A stretch of DNA of 64,000 nucleotides from Toxonevra muliebris (lineage: Eukaryota; Arthropoda; Insecta; Diptera; Pallopteridae). The notes under the pieces are model-generated. The model saw only the letters and a program-made list of their open reading frames with translations. It was not told the origin of the DNA and searched no databases. The DNA lies in NCBI GenBank assembly GCA_963691655.1, contig OY829327.1:65422079-65486078 (forward strand), read 5' to 3'. A program made the position numbers and the translations under genes. Each line of letters opens with the position of its first letter. The first letter of the stretch is position 1. Below, piece by piece: positions 57,026-64,000 of this stretch.

Positions 57026-57175
57026 CAAGGTATGTAAACCCCTGCTCGCAGAAAGTAGCAGGTGCTCTGGATTCCCAATCCTTCATTATGGCTGACAAAT
57101 ACCCATCCAATTTATATTTGGCTCATTTGACTACAAAAATTAAGTAAAAAGGGTTTACATACTCAAAATTTAAAA
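57026..57175. repeat. Short inverted repeat, possible MITE
   Basis: AGGTATGTAAACCC and GGGTTTACATACT are inverted ~130 bases apart, resembling the tips of Tc1-like elements. Possibly related to the transposase remnant at 55981-56829. Confidence 0.5.
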
Positions 57176-57880
57176 AACTACTTAATAAATGTTTCCGTCC
57201 ATAATTCAGTTGCCACATACTGTAAATACTTTCAGGATCTACTATATTTTTAATTACAATTATATTTTTTAGCATAAGTTCTCAACAATGGTTGTAGAAT
57301 AAATTTAAAAGCTTATCTTGTATTTACAAATAGGATCCACTCATATACATGGGCCAAAGTCCAAGTTTTTGACAAGTTTAGAAGGATGGATTTTCTTAAG
57401 AAACTGCTGCTAACTCTCCACTTGATGAAGTTTCCAAACCGCCGTCTCTCATAGCCGCATTCCAGCGTTCTGATTCACCAGCTTAAAAGTGCTTTCGAAT
57501 GACGTAAAGCTTAATACTTCACGTTTAGTCTCTAATAATATTTTCTAATAACTTTAGTTACAAAAAACAAACAAAATATAAAAAATTAACTTTATTCAGA
57601 CTTTTTTTTCATTCAATTTATAATTCTTTTATATTGTTAGTTGGCTTACATAATCACACTTTTTATCTCTTTTGGAAAATATGTTTCTAGAGACTACTTA
57701 CACGGGCGCAACCACGACTTTCGAAGAGCGAGAAATAAACCTGAAAGTCAAAATACTCTTTAACTGCAATAAATCAATTTGCTCGTGGATATGTGAGTAC
57801 AATTATCATTTTAATCACAGTCATACTTGCACTTGTGTAACCGTTTTTCTGGTAGCCAACCGATGATACTGATTTCATTT
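57176..57880. other. SNAPC4 3' flank
   Basis: AT-rich. The polyadenylation site of the minus-strand gene should lie here. No other gene seen. Confidence 0.4.
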
Positions 57881-59349
57881 TTATTTTTCGATTTTAACAT
57901 CATAAGTAAAGTGCAATTCATTATTTAACGTTGAATAGTGTTGCAAAAGTTTTTTTTCTTCTATTTGCTGCTGATGGTCTTCGTTTGCGTTTTTACGCTT
58001 TCGCCCGGGCTTACGCTTAAGCTCCTTTAATTGTAAAGCAGCTACGTGGCACTCTTCTGAGAACATCGACGACTTTTCACTTTCGCTTACTGTTACAGCT
58101 TCTGCTTCGTTACTACTGATGTAATTTATACTGTAATTATTTTCAGTCTGAGGTTCTTCCTTTAAATTTGCATTCTCTGTCTGTTGTGGGCATTTATTGA
58201 TATCCGAACATATCGTTTCAACATTTTCAAATATTTGAAGTGCGTGAAGGTTTTCAAAATTATTTGGATTCAACCGACTCAACAAGGAAGTGTTATAAAA
58301 CAAGGCTCGCATTCGCTTTCGAAACCGTTCCACAGATTCATTGTTTTCAATAGCAATTGATATTTCCGTATTCATTGCCGTAGATTGTATGCACAACGCA
58401 CGAAATCCCATTGCCATGGACCAGGATGGTGGCAAGCAATAGCCGAAAGGTTGAATCTGTAATTTTCGCTTTAAAAATCTTTTAATTTTTTGGCGCACTG
58501 GCGCTGACATCGTATAATCATTTACATACGGTTTAGTCATTGGCATTTGAAAATCTAGTGCATTTGCAATTAGGCATAGCGAATAACATGAATTGGGGCA
58601 TAAAGTGCTCGGATCTTCACCCAATATGAAATTATATGAATATTTAAAGAAATGATAAATCTGTAGACCTACAGAACGCAAACGTTGCACATAAACAGGA
58701 TATCTACGTTCAAGGGGTTGTTGAATTTCATTGCGTTTTCTTCTTTTAATCATTGCCTGCCCCATTTTGACAACGCCAATTTTGCATTGCTGTTTTAGAA
58801 AATTGTCTGCTTCGATTTTCAGTTTCTTCCCGTTTTTTTTCCTATGGTTCGGTTTTTTTTTTTCTTTGTTTGCCACCAATGATATTTTGTCTCTGCGGCA
58901 TATTCTTTGTGGTTTGAAATTAGCATTTGGATTTTCACGCAGTTCGGTGATTTTTTCAATCCAATTTTCTGCTGTGATTATGCTGTTCTTCATGGGTAGT
59001 ATATTTTTACGTGGTAAATCTTCTAGTTTTGCATTATGATTTTTCGCTAAAAACCTTTTTATGGTTAAATAACGTGTGCGGCAACTCGTGCGAGTATGGT
59101 TGTCTAAAGTTTTTGCGCATAATTGCCATGAGGATGTTCCATTCCCAGCAACAAACTCCATTAACTTTTTGTCATCCTCTACAGACCAGGAAGTAAGTTT
59201 GTGACGATTCCGCAGTGTATTAACATAGCGTACACGTAATTGCGTTATCGAACGATTCGGAAATAGCGTACGTGGGAAACAAGAGAATTTGTTACCGTAC
59301 TCCTCAACAGCAGCCAATATTACAAGATCTTCCTCGGCGGTGAAGGGTG
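57881..59349 (-). CDS. Pbp95: SNAPC4/Pbp95 (SNAP190), last exon
   Basis: SNAPC4 is the Myb-domain subunit of the snRNA-activating complex, which binds the proximal sequence element of snRNA promoters for RNA polymerases II and III in the nucleus. Acceptor AATTTAG|CACCC at 59350-59351. The split codon joins to give A-P-F-T-A-E-E-D-L. Two more Myb repeats follow (F-T-A-E-E-D...F-P-N-R-S...R-V-R-Y, and S-W-S-V-E-D-D...W-Q-L-C-A...C-R-T-R-Y). Then a K/R-rich segment and an acidic tail with a basic P-G-R-K-R-K near the end. The stop is at 57881. The frame is intact over ~489 codons. Confidence 0.93.
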
Positions 59350-59411
59350 CTAAATTAGATTAAGTGCATTAAGTGTATTCTGTTATTAAAAACGTATGCA
59401 TTTATTCTTAC
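59350..59411 (-). other. SNAPC4 intron, 62 bp
   Basis: Minus-strand GTAAGA to TTTAG. A typical small fly intron with no content. Confidence 0.9.
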
Positions 59412-59982
59412 CATGGCTAATTTGCGGATTTATACTGTTTTCATAACGTTGTTGAATGGCCTTTCGCGGTCTATTTGGAAAATGTGCTCCTACTATATTC
59501 CAATTAATAACACCATTGACTGTGTTTTTTTCGATTAATTCCAAGAGTTTGTTATCATCTTTTTTGTCCCATTTACTCCATCGCTGTGGCAGCATATAGC
59601 ACACAGAAGTATGATATTGTATGAAGCACTGATAATCAGAGCGTCTGTCCATCGCACTCGCGATCGCAACCCAATCTTGAAAATTATGCTCTTTAACCAC
59701 TTCAAGTAGTAGTTCATTTTCTTCCCGGGACCATTCGCTACGTTTCAAGGATGGATGTAAATAAACATTCCACATCGTTTTGCAACTTGTTGGGGAATGA
59801 CGAAAACGCAAATTATGAGCAGATATTTGTAACCAATCAATACGAAAGTTTTCATCAACTTTTTGCATCAACCTAGCCAACTTTTCAGAATGTACAGAAA
59901 CTTGCTTGCTAATATGCTCTATTGAGAGATTTCTGTGTTTGTAAGCCTTCGTCACATTTTGATGTGCCAAATACTCGATAAC
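59412..59982 (-). CDS. Pbp95: SNAPC4/Pbp95 (SNAP190), Myb exon
   Basis: Begins after TTTTTTTAG at 59983-59991 with V-I-E-Y-L-A-H-Q-N-V-T-K (phase 0), so the initiating exon lies further upstream. It carries a half Myb repeat (I-D-W-L-Q-I-S-A...C-K-T-M-W-N-V-Y) and two full repeats (E-W-S-R-E-E-N-E-L-L...W-V-A-I-A...C-F-I-Q-Y, and K-W-D-K-K-D-D...W-N-I-V-G...I-Q-Q-R-Y). With the next exon this makes four and a half repeats, the SNAP190 arrangement. Donor CATG|GTAAGA, phase 1. Confidence 0.93.
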
Positions 59983-60927
59983 CTAAAAAAATACTTTAAT
60001 TATAAACCGTCTAATTAAATAATCTTTGCTAAAAGCAAAAATGTCATGTTAGTGGGTGAGTGTGTGGTAATTTTCAAAAAGTAATTAAATGCACTGAAAT
60101 GAATTTAAGCTAGTACTTTCATACATGGATGAATGTTATCCAATTTGAACTAATTTTATTAACATTCAATAAGCGTAAGTAAAGTAGTGAATTTATTTCT
60201 TCAACCGAAGCCGAATTTCAGTCATTTTTCCAATATTTGCCCAATATCGAAACAAAAATTTGCTACATGTCAAAAATAATTTTTGAATAAAAAAATATAT
60301 ATGAGGCATTTCATGTGAAGCGGACAACCAAAAAAAAGTAAGGTTCTGAAATTCGTTGAAATTCGGCCTATTTAAACCTGTAGAAAATATGAATGTGGAC
60401 ACATAATTTTTTTTTTTTTTTTGTTTGAAGTTTATTTGCTACGTTATTGGCGTTTTAAGGAATTGAAATAAGGATTTTTCAAAAGTAATTTCTAGAATTA
60501 AGCAAATTTACAATAAAATATTGAATTTAAATAGGAAATTTATTGTTCTTTTCAGTTATGGAATCACACCGGAAATTAAGATTGTTTTATGCACCAAACC
60601 GGAAGTAACAGTTTAAAATCAGAATATTAATAACTTGGACCATTTAAAAAAAAAAATTTTTTTTTTCAAAATTTAGCTTAATAATAGCTTAGCTTAGCAA
60701 TACCCATAAAATTTCAAAATGGTATCCTTTATTAATTTATTATATTTTTTTTATATATATTAGAATATATAAATAAAATTTATAAATTTTATAACTTCTA
60801 TTAATTTTAACTTATATAGCTACTATTTTTCATTATTTAAATTAAAAATAATTAAAATAGTAGTTTTTAATTTATTATTTAAATTTAATAATAAAAATAG
60901 TAAAAAAAAAACAAAATAATATATATA
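59983..60927 (-). other. Upstream of the SNAPC4 Myb exon (intron expected)
   Basis: Very AT-rich, with T-runs near 60410-60422 and 60655-60666. I could not find a convincing N-terminal coding exon (about 40-60 residues expected from fly relatives). Confidence 0.4.
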
Positions 60928-62515
60928 TCTATATATATAAAATAGAGGCTGTTAAATGTTTAGTCCTAATAGGTTTCTATATTTCGCAACGGATTGTCAT
61001 GAAATTTCGTATGAAATTGCTTTGGACATTTGTCGAGTTAAGTTGATATTTATTTTAAGTTAATTTCAAATAGTTTCTTTAATATAGATCGATATTTGAA
61101 CCAAAGTCAATTTTTTCAAAAAATTTAGCTACTTAATGCAAAATGCTGCTTAAACTATAAGAGGTATATAAAAACTATGTGTAGAAAGATTATAGATCTT
61201 ATCGTTTGCTAAAATCAAATCAGTGGTGGCATACATCTAAAGTTAATAGTTTACCTGTAAAATGCATTTTTATATTAAAAATTTGTTCACTTTACATTTG
61301 TTATTGGAAATATTTATGTTTTTCCTAGAACTAATAACAATGATTTTGATTTGACAGCCTTAGAAGAAAAAAATAACCTTCAAAACATTTTTAAAAAACA
61401 CAAATACAAAAATGTGATGTGAATATAGACTGATTTTTTATTTTTTTTATTTATTTATTTTGGCATTCTATAAAAAAATATGGCGTGGCCTTTTCCGTTC
61501 AACTCTAATGCTCTTATATATATTTCCAGAATCATTTACCCACGTTGGTTGACAAAACCACGCCACAAAAAAAAATGGGGTTAGGATTGAAAAAGACGGT
61601 CCTCGCCGCTATAAACTGAATTTTCATTATTGTATATCTTAGAAACTATTTGTAGTGCAGTTCTAAGATTTAGAACGATAATATGATTTGCCAATAAAAT
61701 TTGGTGGGTAAAGTATGGGTAGACTTGGGCTAGTGACTGTTCCACCTGGGTTTTATAAGGTATATTTCCTAAATTATTTGTGGTTAGAGAGCTTTGATTG
61801 CCAATGGAAAATGGTAGAAAAAAAGGAATGGAATAAATAAAATATGCGTGACACCTCCAATGCAAAGAAAATGTTTGTAACTGTATACCTGAGAAACCAT
61901 TGCATTGTGATGGTTAGTAGTAGTTGTTGGGCAGAATGTGGAAGTTTTTTGGCATACAAAGGAATTGCTTCAAAAGGTATATATCACTGCCTTTTTTTGC
62001 TAAGACTCTAACATTCATTTTTCAGTATAGAGTTTTCGATGGATTATGATAAAAAATGTGCCCTGTTCCGAAAATTTTAGAAACCTACACTGAAAACTTG
62101 CAATCTTTTCTTTTTGTTTAAATTACAAATTCTCGAAATTCTCCTGAAAAATTTATAAAATGCGTGTTAGGGCTTTAGCAAATTAAGGCAGCAATAAGGG
62201 GAACCATAGTAAGGCGAGCAATACAAATTTAGTTGTAAAAGATGTATGATGATTAGAGAGCCATAGTAAGAAAGATGATGAAGGTTTGTATGTTAAGATG
62301 AGATGTTAATAGCAATAACTGAGAAGAATGTTGACACCATTAAACACGTGGAAGTGGAACTACTCATGTAAATGATATGATTAGTGTAATGATTCGATTT
62401 TGATCGGAGACTGGCACGCTCATATAGATATATTTTGTCTCTTGCAAAAGTTTTAGTTGTTGTAATTTTTTCATTACGTCTACTTTGCCAGGTCCGGACA
62501 ACGAAGCTGGGCTAG
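60928..62515 (+). mobile_element. Probable non-autonomous Helitron, 1588 bp
   Basis: 5' end A|TCTATATATATAAAATAGA followed by CAACGGATTGTCATGAAATT, a head I associate with insect Helitrons. 3' end GCTGGGCTAG|T with a CCAG...CTGG hairpin-capable stretch about 15 bases upstream. Insertion between A and T without duplication, 5' TC and 3' CTAG all fit the Helitron rule. No Rep/helicase frame inside. Confidence 0.7.
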
Positions 62516-63175
62516 TATACATATATTACAACAAAAATTTAAATGGATTTTAACTTATTAAAATTTAATTAGGGGTTAAATTAATATAAAAGAATTTATT
62601 TAAAAATTAATTAATATAAAATTTATATATTATAATTAAATTATTTTTTGATACTATATTAATATTAATAAATAAAATATTTCATTATTTTAAATAAATT
62701 AGATTTTATTTATAAATCACACTGAAAAACAAAATTTCACTATAAAAATATAACATGAATCAAAGTATGTATTCTAAACTAAATCGAAGACGCTGAACAC
62801 GAAAATCATATTCATTTTTTTTTCTATGGTAAGTTTTCGAGATATGACAAAATAACGGTTTTTCAGGCCACAGTTTTATTTACAGGCTAACATCTATTTA
62901 CCTATAGTAATATTTATTATATTACGGAATATTTATTATATTACGCGTCTTATGCTGCTAGGCTTGATAAAATCGGATTGTAAATGACTGAAATGTAGAT
63001 GTTGAAAGTTCAATTTTCGTGTAATTTTTGAGAAATTTTCACACAAGTCGTGAACTAAGTTTTCTTTCTCACAAAAAGTAATCACAAAATCTGAAGTTTT
63101 AATCGATAGACCATTTCATTACAACAATTTGAAGCATAAAACGATAGCCATCGGATCAAAAAATTTTCTCAAAAT
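62516..63175. other. Spacer without a gene
   Basis: Very AT-rich, with a short duplicated AATATTTATTATATTACG near 62909-62945. No gene. Confidence 0.4.
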
Positions 63176-63877
63176 TCATTCTGCTGTAGAAAATGATGAG
63201 CCACCACTTGAACTTTTGCAATTTTTCGCTGTCGGGTCTTCCGTGATCAAGAACCAGCAGTAGTCTGCCATCATGCCCTCAACTCTGAAACTTTGGTAAC
63301 GTCTTTCGATTTCAATCATTTCTTGGGCGAACCGTTCGCCCAGATTTGATGGAAAGAAGTCGAAATGGCTAAATGAAAATTGCATCTTGGGAGGCATATT
63401 CGCACCTGAATTTTCGGAATTCAATTTATTTATCGTTGAATAAATGAATAAGGAATCAACTTTCAATTCACCGTAAATCAAACTTACCAATATCATTGTA
63501 TTTTTCCAACATTACGTCGATGGGTTAGGCATGATTGTCACTTTTATAATTTCTCAAAAATGTTTAAACAACATTCGCAAATGCTTCTCATGCTTCTCCT
63601 TTTGACTCACTCAAACATTCAGTAATACAGCATCGTCGAACAATTTGCGGATTTGAGGTTCAACGAATACGCCCGCTTTTATTTTTTTTAATGACAATTT
63701 CGAAAGCCCTCTTTGTAATGATTTCATTGCGCTAGAGTTATTTTTCAACGATCTAACGAAATTCTTCATGAGACCAAACATGATGTGGAGGGGCGAAAGA
63801 ATGATTTGGTTTTTATTGACAAGTGCATCGTTAATAATATTGTGGCCTCCGAAGTATGTTGGATTCGCTGCGGCCAA
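63176..63877 (-). pseudogene. Fragment of the unnamed multicopy arthropod protein family
   Basis: Minus-strand frame 63877-63611 reads I-L-S-P-L-H-I-M-F-G-L-M-K-N-F-V, then L-K-K-I-K-A-G-V-F-V-E-P-Q-I-R-K-L-F. Frame 63496-63176 reads F-S-H-F-D-F-F-P-S-N-L-G-E-R-F-A-Q-E-M, then E-R-R-Y-Q and M-M-A-D-Y-C-W. From memory these follow one another in a repetitive, uncharacterised arthropod/cnidarian protein family. The fragment at 29909-30165 is an earlier part of it. About 115 bases with stops separate the two frames, so this copy is dead. Confidence 0.65.
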
Positions 63878-64000
63878 ACATATTCAGAATAATAGTGTAA
63901 AAAGACCAGAACGATTTTTGAGAAAAATTTCGAGTTTTCGAGAATACTTTACTTTTACTCAATCCTTGATTACTTTGCCATTTTTGATCCGATTGCTATA

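Noticed and set aside
61581..61865. 94-codon minus-strand frame in the Helitron
   Set aside because: It matches no Rep or helicase motif and has AT-rich random composition.

Overview
This is AT-rich, intron-rich insect nuclear DNA, most likely from a brachyceran fly. The two host genes are recognisably insect, and the mobile DNA (mariner, DD37E, LOA-type LINEs, Helitron-like and fly-style SINEs) fits a large-genome dipteran such as a tephritid. The family-level placement is inference.

Host genes. (1) The plus strand carries the C-terminal ~1640 codons of HEATR5/HEATR5B, a HEAT-repeat protein of AP-1/clathrin and dynein-linked endosome traffic. It runs from the left edge to 32951 in six exons (1-478, 901-1174, 11980-12843, 12919-13896, 18170-20165, 32626-32951) whose splice phases all agree. 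Introns of 10.8, 4.3 and 12.5 kb are swollen by transposons. (2) The minus strand carries the SNAPC4/Pbp95 (SNAP190) Myb-domain subunit of the snRNA-activating complex in two exons (59982-59412 and 59349-57881). Its first coding exon was not found. The two genes converge on about 25 kb of repeat-filled spacer.

Mobile DNA by region. Intron 1175-11979 holds a 3.2-kb foldback element with another foldback inside it, a second foldback at 5143-5970, a LOA-clade RNase H fragment at 8415-9398, and a 2.2-kb element with ~235-bp inverted arms at 9400-11598. Intron 13897-18169 holds a LOA-type LINE whose 3' half is missing. Intron 20166-32625 holds a Tc1 relic and a three-level nest: a 5'-truncated Jockey-like LINE inside a mariner inside a DD37E element. 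Each junction there can be read base by base. It also holds a relic of an unnamed arthropod repeat protein and a SINE.

The spacer 33.8-42.4 kb is a nest five levels deep: hAT, then piggyBac-like, then a mariner-derived MITE, then a 4.1-kb element with CACTG-type ends, then a 240-bp foldback MITE. The hAT and piggyBac reading frames resume across their insertions. The 4.1-kb element carries a spliced reading frame that I do not recognise. Next come a nearly full-length LOA-type LINE (42858-47840), a ~400-bp tandem repeat, foldback MITEs, a second mariner, a decayed I/Jockey LINE and a Tc1-like relic. Beyond SNAPC4 lies a probable Helitron (60928-62515) and a second fragment of the unnamed arthropod family.

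All transposase and reverse-transcriptase genes seen are broken by stops, frameshifts or loss of a catalytic segment. The only reading frames I consider live are HEATR5 and SNAPC4. Two short unrecognised frames (48196-48692 and 52267-52551) are uncertain.
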